Below the pieces are notes generated by a model that was not told the origin of the DNA, made no database searches, and saw nothing but the letters and a program-made list of their open reading frames with translations. DNA of 64,000 nucleotides from Echiichthys vipera (Eukaryota; Chordata; Actinopteri; Perciformes; Trachinidae), in the NCBI GenBank assembly GCA_963691815.1, contig OY829657.1, positions 7,491,092-7,555,091 on the forward strand, in the 5' to 3' direction. The position numbers and the translations under genes are program-made. Positions 1 to 11,994 of the stretch are shown one piece after another. How positions within the stretch are numbered: position 1 is the stretch's first letter; every line of letters begins with the position of its first letter.

Positions 1-300
1 AAGGAAATGCCCTGTCTAGAGCAGTTGCTCTGGTGTTAAACCACAAGGCCATCCTTTTTTTCAGAGTTGCATCCTGAGTAGAGCAGAAAAAATACACACA
101 CAGGAAACACACAGAAGCACACACTCGGTGCTTGATGCAAATTAATCAGTTATGGTGCTGTGATCTCCAACACTGCTTCCGTTTGAGACTTTTTGACATG
201 AATGCTCTTTTGTTACAATTTAACATGCATAGATTGCTTGTTTTTATGCACTTTGCACAGTGATGCACTTAACTGAATATATATTGCTGTGCCTCTGCAG

Positions 301-3300
301 CTGTCTCTGCGCCGGCAGCAGGTGAGTGAGAAGCTGAATGAGTGGACTCTATTCAACGAAAAGTACAAGGAGCTCTGCGAGTGGCTTACCAACATGGAGA
401 ACAAGGTCTCCCAAAATGGAGACATCAGCATTGAGGAGATGATCGAGAAGCTCCGCAAGGTAAACAGACATATACAGTTAGTTATTTTCAGAAATTACCA
501 AGCTGATCACCAAGTTGATGTCCCATTACATTGTCATTCTCATTCTGTCACTTTTAAATACATCATTCAAACTTTTAAATTGCCTTACACTGGTTCTGTT
601 GCATTGTGACTCAGGACTACCAGGAGGAAGTCACTGTGGCTGAGGAGAACAAGCTGCAGCTGCACCAGCTGGGAGAACGCCTGGCCAGAGCCAGTCACAA
701 GAGCAAAGCAGCTGAAATCGAACAAAAATGCAACAAAGTCAGGGACCGCTGGCAGCACCTCCTAGATCTCATTGGTGCCAGGTGAAAAGACCCACACTCA
801 CAGTGTATTGAGTAGCTTAAATGCTCCTTTAATTTGTTTTCTTCATTGATAGAGTATCTCACATTAGATTATACTGACAGTTAATTGATTTGTGTTAAAA
901 GAGTGAAGAAGCTGAGAGAAACTCTAGTGGCTGTGCAGCAGCTGGATAAGAATATGAGCAGCCTTCGATCCTGGCTGGCCCACATAGAGACTGAGCTGTC
1001 CAAACCCATCACCTACGACTGCTGTGATTTTCAGGAGATTCAGAGGAAGCTTGATCTGCAGCAGGTAACATAATGTAGAGTGCAGTGCATAATATATATC
1101 CTATACTATATTGTATATTTTATATTATTGTAGCAATTCACAGTGAAGCTGCAATCTCAAATCAAATCTCTCCTTGCCTTATTTTTGCCTCACACACAGA
1201 GAAGCACTTACATAATGGGACTCTTTTGTGTTGTTATTATTTCTCTCGTTCTTGCTCTCCCTCCCTCTCTCCTTCTGTATCACTCATTTATTATTACACA
1301 CATTCATTCTCCCTCTCCGTTTCTCTTTTCGCACCATTCAGGAGCTTCAGCGTGACATAGAGAAGCACAGTACAGGAGTGGCGTCTGTACTGAATCTGTG
1401 TGAGGTGCTTTTGCACGACTGTGACGCCTGCGCCACCGACGCAGAGTGCGACTCCATCCAGCAGGCAACTCGTAGCCTTGATCGCCGCTGGAGGAGCATC
1501 TGTGCCTTGTCTATGGAGAGGAGACTCAAGTAAGATGATCGAACAAAGGATAAAAACAACAAAAGTGGATAGTAGGGATGGAAAACAAGTCGTTGCTATT
1601 ATTGTATGTAAATATTATGTTTTCCATCTGTTAGGATTGAGGAGACGTGGCGTCTATGGCAGAAATTCCTAGATGACTTTGCCCGATTTGAGGAGTGGCT
1701 GGCCACTTCAGAAAAGACTGCAGCTCTGCCCAACTCTTCTGGTGTACTATACACTGTAGCCAAGGAGGAACTTAAGAAATTTGAGGTATTGCAAAAGTAT
1801 GCTGTGTTAACTATTAAAAACAGGACAGGACACATGGCCATTTATTTTATTTATTGACCCAAAAGAATGGTGCTGTTTATTAGTACTATATTAATAAAAC
1901 CATGTTTCTGTAGGCCTTCCAGAGGCAGGTCCACGAAAGTCTAACCCAGCTGGAGTTAATCAATAAGCAATATCGCCGCCTGGCCAGAGAAAACCGCACT
2001 GACTCTTCCTGTCGTCTGAGGGAGATGGCTCATGATGCCAATCAGCGATGGGACAACCTGCAGAAGAGGGTGGCATCCATCCTTCGCAGGCTTAAGGTAC
2101 ATACATGATTTTTCTTTTATTGAAATCAAATCTCCTTCATGCATTTCTGAACTTTCTTCTCACTTTTATGTTAGATCGTAGCATCAGTGCTTCTTCCACT
2201 GTATGTTAAATCAATGACTAATGAAACGTATTATATACTACATACATTTATTTCTACATTGTACTATTGTACATGATCCTAACAGCAGTCTCTATTTCAA
2301 CTGTGCAGCACTTTATTAGTCAGAGAGAGGAGTTTGAGACAGCCAGAGACGGCATCTTGGTGTGGCTGACAGAGATGGATCTGCAGCTGACCAACATCGA
2401 ACACTTCTCTGAGTGTGACATTCAGGCTAAGATCAAACAACTCAGGGTAGGTTTGTCACAATAATGGTCTGAAAAGTATATATATATAGGTTTATTGTAC
2501 CTTTGAGATTGTCTTGCACACAGATTGTGTTTCTTTTTATCTCTATAGCAAAGTAAGTGAGCTATAACAAAGACAAAAGTGGCAATCACCTCAAGTATTC
2601 TTACTATGGTGAAGAAGGCCTAAAGATGTATTAAGAAAGAATTTAAAATGTCTTGCTCTTGATATGTTTGGAAAACTAAAGAAAGACTTTATTACTTTAT
2701 TCACTCACAAGGTTTTATGCTCATATCATATTGTATTATATTCTGATATTTTCCATTGTGAAGATGCAATGTGGAAGAAGGGTTATGGAGAAGGGGTGAG
2801 AGTAAATAAGTAAATTATTCTACTCACTCCTCCTCCTCCAAATAAACAACTGCTAATACAAGAGCAGCTGGATTGATGGATATTGCAAGATGACTTTCTC
2901 ACAAGTCATACTGAACATTGAAATGATTAAATCAAATCAGGAAATTAACTGGGAAATCATAAATTGAGACTGTGAAAGACCCATTTGTTTAGCATGAAAA
3001 CAGAATGAATGAAGATTTGTTTATCTGTTTTCTTCCTCCTTCGGCTCCCACAGTCATTCCAACAGGAGATCTCCCTCACTACAGCCAAGATCGAACACAT
3101 CTTCCACCAGGGAGAGGCGCTGATAGAGAAGAACGAGCCTCTGGACGCAGCTGTCATCGAGGAGGAACTTGAGGAGCTGCAACGCTACTGCCAGGAAGTG
3201 TTTGGTCGAGTGGAGCGTTACTACAAAAAGCTCATTCGGCTTCCTGTAAGACCTGAGATTGAGAGCATAGCAAATATTTATATTTTTATTCATGCATGAT

Positions 3301-6300
3301 TTCATAATCTATTCTGGCTTTATTCCAAACACCAAATAGGTGTAAAAATATTGTATTTTCAGCAGTAAAATCCTCAGCACATACCACATACATTATGTAT
3401 ACTTTTTCTTCAGCTTGCAGATGATGATACCGAAGTATCATACTCGGACCGAGAGCTGGAGCTGGACGAGCCTGGTGATTTGTCCAGCCTACCATGGGGC
3501 GAGCGTTTGGGGGATGGCTTCCTGTCACCTCTGCCCTCCTCCGGCCGCTCAGCCTCCCTGGCGGCCCAGTTCCGGACCGAGCGCTCTGGCAGGGACACCC
3601 CAGCCAGCGTGGACTCCATTCCCCTGGAGTGGGACCACGACTATGACCTGAGCCGCGGGCTGGAGAGCGCCAGCAGGGCCCTGAGAGAGCAGCAGAGTGA
3701 AGAAGGAGACTTCCTTCAGCGGCCTGCCTCATCCTTGTCAGGTTAGTTTCCAAACACACACAGAAAGTTGAAGAGATAACTGAGACTTTTAAGATCTTGT
3801 GATTTAGAATGATATTGTATGGGTATGGTGGCTATTTTTGAGATGTAGAAAATGCAGAATGTTTAAGTGAGAAGGGCTCCCAAATCCTTCGACCTGTGAT
3901 TCCTAAAGCAGTGTCTAGTTGCCACATCTTGTCACGGGTTGTGTCTTTTGGTTGTGCTCAGTTCAACCAAAGATGATTTTCGTTGTTTCACTTGAATAAT
4001 TGTTAATAATTGAACTGTCTAGTTCATCTTGTGTACCCCATCAGTTCAGCTCAATGTACTTGAGCAAAACACTTGAAGTTGAACAGTACTAAGGTGGCCG
4101 ACTTTGACCTCTGCTCTTCCTGAGGAGGGGGAGAAGTCCAAATTTTCCAACAGTAACCAAATGTTAGCAAGGCTATATAACTTCATTCATTCATTCATAT
4201 TTTAGCCATGGACTAAGGAGTATTTGCTAATACTTGACATGGTTATTTTAGATGCTGTAGGGGTAAGGTTTGTCACACAACATTTTGTCAATGCAGTTTA
4301 ATTTCCTTTGAATGGCAAACTTCATCTATCTGGTGGTGCATCACACAAGGTTAAAAACAGCAGATAAATTCAGGCTAGTCAGTTCACAGAGTCAAACATT
4401 GTAATACCCATTGCTGAATGTGTGTACTGTATAATGTGTCTTCCAGATGTAGTGATCCCAGAGAGCCCAGAGGCCTATGTTAAAGTTACAGAACAAACAC
4501 TGAGGTCCTCTACTGGTAGGCAACAGCAGACCCCAGCATGCCACAAGTGTTTGGGGCCAGAAATAACAGCTGATTGACACCACACTTAGAGCCTATTCAC
4601 TTTGATTTGTGTTGATTTCCTCTCTTATACACACTTTGGGCACAAAATGTAACCAATGGCAATACTTTCTAACACTGGGTGATAGGGTTAATTCCATTTT
4701 TATTTCTTCAATTAATTGGTTCTGCTTTGGTTTCTAATTCAGCAGAACGGAAATGGAATTCATCCTAACCCTTCTTTCTAACTGGCTTTCTTACTTTTGT
4801 TTGACTTGCAGTGTGCTGTGTAGTTAACCTCTTCAGATTATTTTAATGTGCATGTTGTTTTATTGTCACAGTGAACAAGTCTGAACTTCTTGCTGAAGGG
4901 ATTGCAGATTTGTTTGAATTAAACTTTTTCATAGGCCCTGTTTACACAGAGGCACATTGCGCCAGAAAAAAAGCTTTTTGAACTCTGTATTTCAAATGAA
5001 GGATGCGACTCCTAATGCAAGGAAATGCTGCAATGATCAAAATGCAACGGGCACCATGTGACAAGTGTAAAGGAAACCAATCTGTTTTCCTGTCTACTTC
5101 TTTAAGCTCATTATTTGCTCTCCGCATGTTGTGTTTCTCTGTGTGAACGGGGCCTTATCTCGTATTTTTGGCAAGAATATTTCAAGTAAGCATTATGATA
5201 CAGTATTTGATAATAATCTGTGAAGATGACAAGTTAATGTTGTGTCCACAGGGGAAGTTCCCTCTACGGACTCTCACATTCACCCTCTGGATGCCAGCCG
5301 TTTCCTCCTGCAACAAACGGACAACAGCCGCAGTCGCACACCTACAAGCGCAGAGCTGGACACCTCGTATATGGGATATGTATGTGTTACTCTTGAATGT
5401 GTTACTCTTAAATGAGGCCCAAAAAAAGCTTCAGACAGTATTTTTCTAACCAAACTGTACATAAAGTGATAGTTGATTCTGTTTTGTCTGTTTATATGCA
5501 ATCTAACCACCAACACATGGGTATAAGACTTAAAAACTAATGTTTAGTTATGTTTTTAAATAATGTCCAGTCATATTTTGTTAGCTTACCACTGGCCAAT
5601 GATACTACTTTGACCTTTAGAGTACTCACTTGATTACCCGGTTTACAAAATCTTTGCCATAAGGTTGAAATGTATATCCTATCCTGAGATATATGTACAG
5701 ATTGTACAAAATAGTACCTGTAACCTGACATGCATCCATTGTGCAGATGCGGCTGCTGGGTGAGTGTCGGGGCAGTATTGACACAGTGAAGAGGATGGGC
5801 GTCGAGCTGAAGGAGGAGGAAGACGCAGTGTCTGGACTGGCAGATCCCAGTAGCTCAGAGTCCCAGACATCAGGTAGTACTGTACAACACTGCAAACTAC
5901 CCTGCATGCATATTTATTACATTACTATACATTTAAATGGATCTATATGAAAAGAAAAAGCTTGAATGTGTAAATGTTGCAGTACTTTTATCTGGTGGGA
6001 TACATCTCTTATGAATTCAGCTTACTTAGGATATCTTTTTTTCTTTTGCACCCCGCAATTTAGGAGTGATTGAGCGCTGGGAGCTCCTGCAGGCTCAGGA
6101 CCTCAGCAAAGAGATGCGCACAAAGCAGAACCAGCAGCAGTGGCAGCAGCTGAACTCTGACCTGAACAAAATTTGGACGTGGCTGGGAGAGACGGAGGAA
6201 GAGCTGGAGCAGCAGCAGAGGCTGGACCTCAGCACAGACATCCAGACGATAGAGCAGCGCATCAAAAAGCTCAAGGTATTATTTTCTTTTTGGTAATACC

Positions 6301-9300
6301 TTTGCATGGTATGTTGCAAGTCCTTATGTTGGTTCCTTCTATTGTTGTGTTACATCCTTTGTGCGTTGCTCTGGATGACTGCATTCTTTACCTGTAAAAT
6401 GTAATTGTCTGTCTACAGGAACTGCAGAAGGCATATGACAAACGCAAGGCTATTGTGCTGTCCATCAACCTGTGCAGTGCTGAGTTTGTGCAGTCAGACA
6501 CAACAGAGTCCCGAGAGCTGCAAGCCAAACTGAAAGACATGAACAACCACTGGGACAAACTGGGCAGCTCACTGGAGGAGTGGAGGTCTTCATTACAGGA
6601 AGCTCTCATGCAGTGTCAGGTAGGTGCCAGTGGTCATCGTGACAGGGTGCAGTTGTTCTGAATGTGAGATTGTTTTCATAGAGCCGTATTCATGCAGTTC
6701 TCTAATCTCTATTTTCCCGATTCCACATCTGACAATCAGGACTTCCATGAGATGAGCCACGGTCTGCTTCTCTGGTTGGAAAACATCGACCGTAGGAGGA
6801 ATGAGGTGGTTCCCATTGACCCCATCCAGGACAGTGACACCCTCCACGAGAATCATAAAGCACTTACGGTACAGAACTATGATCTATACAGTGCATGAAT
6901 ATTATGTATATAAATATAAGAACGATTAGTGATATTTTGGTTCATATTTTAACACATAAAAACTTTTTTGGGTCCTCATCCTACACCTACAGTATCTTGT
7001 CTTTCCAGTTACCAGTTACCCTCTATTGGTCAGTAATTAATAATATCTTAATTATCTTAATTGATGATATCTTTGGGTATATTACACATTATTCGTATAA
7101 CATTTTACTGTAACATGGGTTACTCTTTTGAATTACTCACTGAATCATGAATAAATAGTATATTTTGACCAAACACTTCATTTAAGAGGGGTCGAAGGTC
7201 ACAAAGCTCGACACTAAGAGTTATGCTGATTAAGCACTATGGTAAAAGTACCCTAGCACCTATTTCAGATACATGAGGACTGTATGAACAATCCTGTTCT
7301 CCTGCTGTTTTAGAATTCATGTCTCAAATTCCCAATCCCCACAGCAAATCCGCCAGGAGCTGCTGGACTCCCAGCTCAAAGTGGCCTCGCTGCAAGACAT
7401 GTCCCTCCAGTTGCTGGTCAACTCTCAGGGCAGCGACTGCCTGGAGGCCAAGGAGAAGGTTCATGTTATTGGGAACCGCCTCAAACTGCTGCTAAAGGAA
7501 GTTACCCGAGACCTCAGAGAGCTGGCCAAGATTCTGGACATCACAAGCAGTCAACAGGTAGATCTTCACTTACTATATACCTGTGCAGTGTTACCTGTAC
7601 CCCCTGATACTTGTGTATGTGGTTACAGTTTTTAATGTTATAGATTTTACGTTTTTGTTGAGATTTTTAATTTAGGTTTACAGGGATTTACACGAGTGTG
7701 GAAGACATTTTGCAGATTTTCCTTAGAGAATGCCTGTTACAGAGTTTTTAAAAGTCATTTTAAGGTTTTGATATTAACTATGAAACGGAAGACGTCAGAT
7801 TTGGTTATGCTCCCTTTGTCAGGATCTGTCATCTTGGTCATCTGCTGACGAGCTGGACACGTCCGGTTCTCTCAGTCCGTTGTCAGGAAGGAGTACACCA
7901 AGTCGACGACGATCGGTAACGTATATGTGTACCTGTACATGCCGCTGTATGAGAAGCCAGGTGTTCGGTTACCCCTCTGAGACAGCGCATACACTAACTT
8001 GTGCCCCAAATGCCCGTTGAAAGCCATATTCACCCCTGTCATCCCAAGATCTCTCCTCACACCTTTCTACGCCTTCACAACCTGCTCTACACTTCCTCCC
8101 TCTGAATTCTGAACTTTTTTCCAGCCTTTTACTCTTCTTGCATGTTGTGTATTTCCCAGAGCAAATTCCTGCAAGACAAATGGGGAATTCCTCCTCTTTT
8201 CTTAACTTAATTTCAGTTCTGCCCTAGCTGTCACCTTTTCACTTTTTCCAGTATTTGATAAAAATATCCTGCACAAATCTTTTTCCCCCAATAGACTTTC
8301 CTCTAATCTCTTAATGCTCCCTGTAGTGTTGTTCTCAGGAATACTGGCTATCATGAAACTGCTAAATGTACAAAAGAAGCATAAAAACTGTGGTTTTATG
8401 ATGTAGAAAGCATGACATTATAATTGTTTTGTATTGTAGAAAAATGAGAATATTTGCATCAGTACTGATTCATTACGTATCTAAATATCAGTCCAAATAA
8501 GCCTGTCACTGCTTATATTTTGTGTATGTTACCAAATGTCACTGTTATCAAAGAAATTCATGCATCACATTGCATAATTTGTAGCTTCATATTTGCAATC
8601 AGTTTGTTGCACTCACAAGCCGAAGCACTTCAAAGTAGTCGTGCACTTTGAAAAGCCAGATTCCTTATTATCACGAGTTACAAAATCTACCTTCACATAT
8701 GATTTTGTTGCTGCTCTTCTTTCATTTTGGGATTTTCTTCTCATCGGTAGCTTTGTCTTGATTTGCCTGGACTGAAACATACTTTCTTTCTTTTACCCCC
8801 CGCCCCCCCCTGTTCATTGCAAACAGCAACGGGGCAAATGTAGTCTGTCACAGCCTGGACCCTCTGTGAGCAGTCCACACCACAGGTACCTTTCTGTTGG
8901 TTTCTAGCACACCCAGAAGATAATGGAACTCATCAGCCCATGATGCACTTGGAGGCCGATTCATGCTTTCTAATCCTCCCCCAACAACAGCTGTGTTTTT
9001 ACAGAATAATAAAATCCTAATTCCAGTTTTTGATACCAGATTAGCAGCTCATGATAGTGAATTCCATCATCTTCTGTAAGTCTAGACGCTCTGTGTAGGC
9101 TCGTGATGAGGTGCACTGCAGACGACACATCCTTGATAAGAGTTTCACAAGCGATGGTGCAAGGCCTCTTCTCCGCCAATGTCCTTGGCTGCTTGATATC
9201 GCTAACCAGAGCATTTCTTACATATAACACAAATATTTCTCTATATCTAACACTCCCTCGCTGTTACTGAGCACACACCCTTTTTCTCAAATTGCCGAGC

Positions 9301-10925
9301 CAGTAAATGTCTGCAATGAACAATGCAAAGGCTGCAGTTTCTCTTTCTCTCTCGCTCTCTCTCTCGTGTGTGTGTGTGACATTTCTTCTTCTGCTGCTGC
9401 TATCTCACCGACTATCCACCATCTCTCCCCCCCTCAGTCTGTCATCTGTGAGTCTCAGGTCTCCATTTGTGAAGTGGTAAGGGGCACCATGGGTAACAAC
9501 GCAGCACAACCTGAGTTTAAATCATACATCACTAATGTCCATGCATTCCCGGACTCAGTTATCGCTTTAATTAGAAACTTTTTGAGACTACTGCAGGCCT
9601 GTTTTCTCTTTTCTCTCAGTCAATCCATTGTTTTTTTTTTTACAGTAGGTAGGTGTGAGTAAGCTTCTTTACAATAATTCCCTTTTGCTGACCGTGGCTT
9701 CTAACCATTGAGGCTAAAGGAAGACTGAGGGTGATGGTGACCGTAAATGATTAAATATAAATGACACTTTGGGAAATACACATACAGTATTTGTTTTCTT
9801 GCTGGGAGTCTTTGTTCAAGCTGGGAAACAGGCCAGCCATTTCCCCCTCCTTACAGGCCTTATGCTAAGCTAGGCTAACCACCTCCTGGCTAAAGCTTCC
9901 TATTTAAACAACGTCTCATCTAACTTTCAGCAAGAAAGCAAATTAACATATTTACCAAACTATTCCTAAGCTGAGGAAAAGCTTTTCTAAACTAACTTGT
10001 CAAAGAGGCTGTTTATAATTGCTATGCTCTTCTTGCCTCGGCATGCTTTGCATTTTTCAACAGGACACAAACTTTCAAAATGTCCTTTTAAAAACAGTAT
10101 CTGATTATTCAGCTGATACTTGCAGCATGCATTTTGTCTTTTATCCTTATATCCTTTTCAAAGTAATGCAAGCTTACATCTTAAATGTATTTGTCTGGTG
10201 CAGGATTGTACAGTATGTATGTTTTTGTGACTGTCGTTGTAACTGTTTCAGTCTCAGTCAGCATGTAGATCACAGTGTGAAACCAACATGTGTCCCAACA
10301 TTGCTTTGAACCATGTTGGCGATGTCGTTCAAACACAGCATGGTGCTTATAAGCACTGTCATGCAGTTCCCCTGTCATTGAACTGAACTTATTTGGATTG
10401 AGAATTGGTAGAAAACACAGAAACAATGAAGCCTAAGGAGAGGATATTAAATTACAGAGCAGTTCAACTGAAGTTTGTTTATTGAGTTGTACTAATTGAA
10501 CTAGACCAGTTTATTTTTATGAACAGAAAATAAAAAATGTTGCCAATGTAATGTGATAACACAGGTCTGAAATTAGGAATTCAGATGACAAAACATCTTT
10601 GTTTTTGTTGTTATTGATCGATGTGAGTAACTAAATTGAGTAACTGTACTGTGTTGTGAATGCTTGTGTGTGTGTGAGCAGGTCTCACAGCGACGCTGGA
10701 TCCGTTTCCTTCCCTTCTGATTCGGGGACTTCATCGGTTCGTCGGTCCTCATTTCTGCGGCGCGTCCTCTGGGTCGCGCTGCCTCTCCAGCTCTTCCTGC
10801 TCCTGTTAGTGGTCCTTGCCTTCCTGCTGCCAATGACTGAGGAGGACTACTGTTCTCAGTCCAACAACTTTGCTCATTCCTTCTACCCGATGCTCAGCTA
10901 CACTAACGGACCGCCTCCTGTGTAG
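301..10925 (+). CDS. syne1: Nesprin-1 C-terminal part (spectrin repeats plus KASH), 5'-truncated by window edge
   Basis: Nineteen in-phase exons: 301-459, 615-781, 902-1064, 1342-1529, 1635-1785, 1914-2096, 2309-2446, 3054-3245, 3414-3741, 4447-4515, 5252-5379, 5747-5873, 6064-6275, 6419-6619, 6740-6868, 7345-7557, 7823-7915, 8827-8885, 10682-10925. They encode 1047 residues of an outer nuclear membrane LINC-complex protein that links SUN proteins to actin and microtubules. The first eight exons are typical spectrin-repeat helices (LNEWTLFNEKYKELCEWL, RWQHLLDLIG, RWDNLQKRV). Exon 9 carries the SVDSIPLEWDHD linker characteristic of nesprin-1. Exons 13-16 hold the last spectrin repeats, and the final exon holds the transmembrane KASH segment. 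Comparison with remembered human SYNE1 supports syne1 over syne2 (LSLRRQQ, DPIQDSD and EAKEKVHVI regions). The exon at 902 has a weak polypyrimidine tract. Whether this is the a or b teleost paralogue cannot be decided here. Confidence 0.95.
4934..5154. mobile_element. Small MITE in a syne1 intron (Harbinger-like ends)
   Basis: A block of about 221 bp begins GGCCCTGTTTACACAGAG and ends CTCTGTGTGAACGGGGCC, so the ends are imperfect inverted repeats. The flanks are ATA and TTA, compatible with a decayed 3-bp target duplication of PIF/Harbinger type. There is no coding capacity. It lies between syne1 exons 4447-4515 and 5252-5379. Confidence 0.6.
9340..9379. repeat. (CT)n(GT)n microsatellite
   Basis: A short compound dinucleotide tract within the last syne1 intron (8886-10681). 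No exon is needed in this intron because phase 2 on the left joins phase 1 on the right. Confidence 0.85.
9776..9965 (+). repeat. Interspersed repeat, copy 1 (contains a TTATGCTAAGCTA core)
   Basis: It shares an ordered set of words with 49850-50012: a degenerate GAAACAGGCCAGC-like start, TTATGCTAAGCTAGGCTAA, a TATTTAA stretch, and a CTCATCTAACTTTCAGCAAGAAAGCAAAT-like end. I know this as a very common non-coding repeat in perciform genomes but cannot assign a class. Both copies are on the + strand. Confidence 0.65.
10682..10925 (+). other. syne1: KASH-domain terminal exon of syne1
   Basis: The exon encodes an Arg/Ser-rich linker, a single hydrophobic membrane span (VALPLQLFLLLLVVLAFLLP) and a short perinuclear tail ending SYTNGPPPV, then TAG. 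The PPP-x C-terminus is the SUN-binding signature of KASH proteins. The tail reads EEDYCSQSNNF where human nesprin-1 reads, from memory, EEDYSCTQANNF. One residue is missing between Tyr and Cys, yet the Cys stays 23 residues before the C-terminal residue, the position known to form a disulfide with SUN proteins. Confidence 0.96.
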
Positions 10926-11215
10926 GCTGGCTGTAAGAGCGTTACCTTTCAGTATTCTTGCATCAGTATGACTTGAATTTGCATCACGTTGATATCCTTA
11001 AAAAGGTCAATCATGTTTGAGGAAAAACTGATCTTGGTCATCCATTTGAAAACAGCTGCCATCTGCAGTTAATCAACCTCATGTGTAGCACATAGGATCA
11101 AGCATCTCACTATGTTACTCTGCGTAATGCTGTCGATTAAGGAATTTGGTGTAACAAAACTGAAGACACTGTTTTTTCCCACAGTGGACATTGGAGGATG
11201 AATGAATTAAAGATC
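10926..11215 (+). other. syne1: Probable proximal 3' UTR of syne1
   Basis: Non-coding sequence directly follows the syne1 stop codon. No AATAAA is seen on the + strand before the ccdc170 gene. The closest candidate signal is ATTAAA at 11206-11211, so the true end is uncertain. The AT-rich sequence from 11216 to 11994 contains nothing else I recognise except possible ccdc170 polyadenylation signals on the other strand. Confidence 0.4.
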
Positions 11216-11782
11216 AACTCAGCAGCATATAGATCTGTCAGTTGATAGCACCAAAGTTAAATGCTGAAATAATAGCCTGTGTATTTGCTTGTAACTCAAA
11301 CATTTGTAAAGAAAAAAACAAAAAACATTTAATATATCTTACATTGCAATTATTTTTTTACCTGTATTTTTGGCATGCAGTTCTGACCGTTGCTTTTATT
11401 TACTGACGTCCTTCATTGTGTCCATTTTTAACTTGAATTACATCGATTCATGTAAGATTCCTTTAAGCCAAGTCGTGTTTTAATATCAAAGCCAGACACA
11501 TTTCAAGAGTTTAACCTTTAATATCAGTCACCCATGGTCTTTATACATTTCACGGTTTTATTTTTTAAACAAAATATAAGATATGACTTTATGATTGAGA
11601 AATATGACATATAGAACTATTGTATATTTTGTATGACTGTTAGTTCGGTATCACATGTATAACAGTCTAGGATTATTTAACATGTGTATATAATGGTTAA
11701 AAGAACTGATAAATATGAAAATGTATGTATATGCGACTATCAAAAACAATGAATGCCAAATCCTCATGTTGATATTTGTCTT

Positions 11783-11788
11783 TTTATT
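11783..11788 (-). terminator. ccdc170: Candidate polyadenylation signal of ccdc170
   Basis: TTTATT on the + strand reads AATAAA on the minus strand, about 207 bp past the ccdc170 stop. A second AATAAA at 11395-11400 is an alternative. Use of either would bring ccdc170 close to, or into, the syne1 3' UTR. Confidence 0.4.
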
Positions 11789-11994
11789 TGAGGTTTTTGT
11801 GATTGTGATTGTTTTAGTGTCTAATATGTGTTCAGTGAATCATATATACTGAGCTTTTGCTGAAAACACAAATAGAAAAACATGGTTTTTGATACATTAT
11901 TAGATTATGTATAAGTTCTATTTTCATACACCTTTTAGACCACCATAATACATTTACATGTTAAGTACAGTTCGGCATAAGTGTAATGTGTAAT

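Noticed and set aside
3286..3759. 157-codon minus-strand open frame
   Set aside because: It is antisense to the syne1 linker exon 3414-3741, whose sense frame matches nesprin-1.
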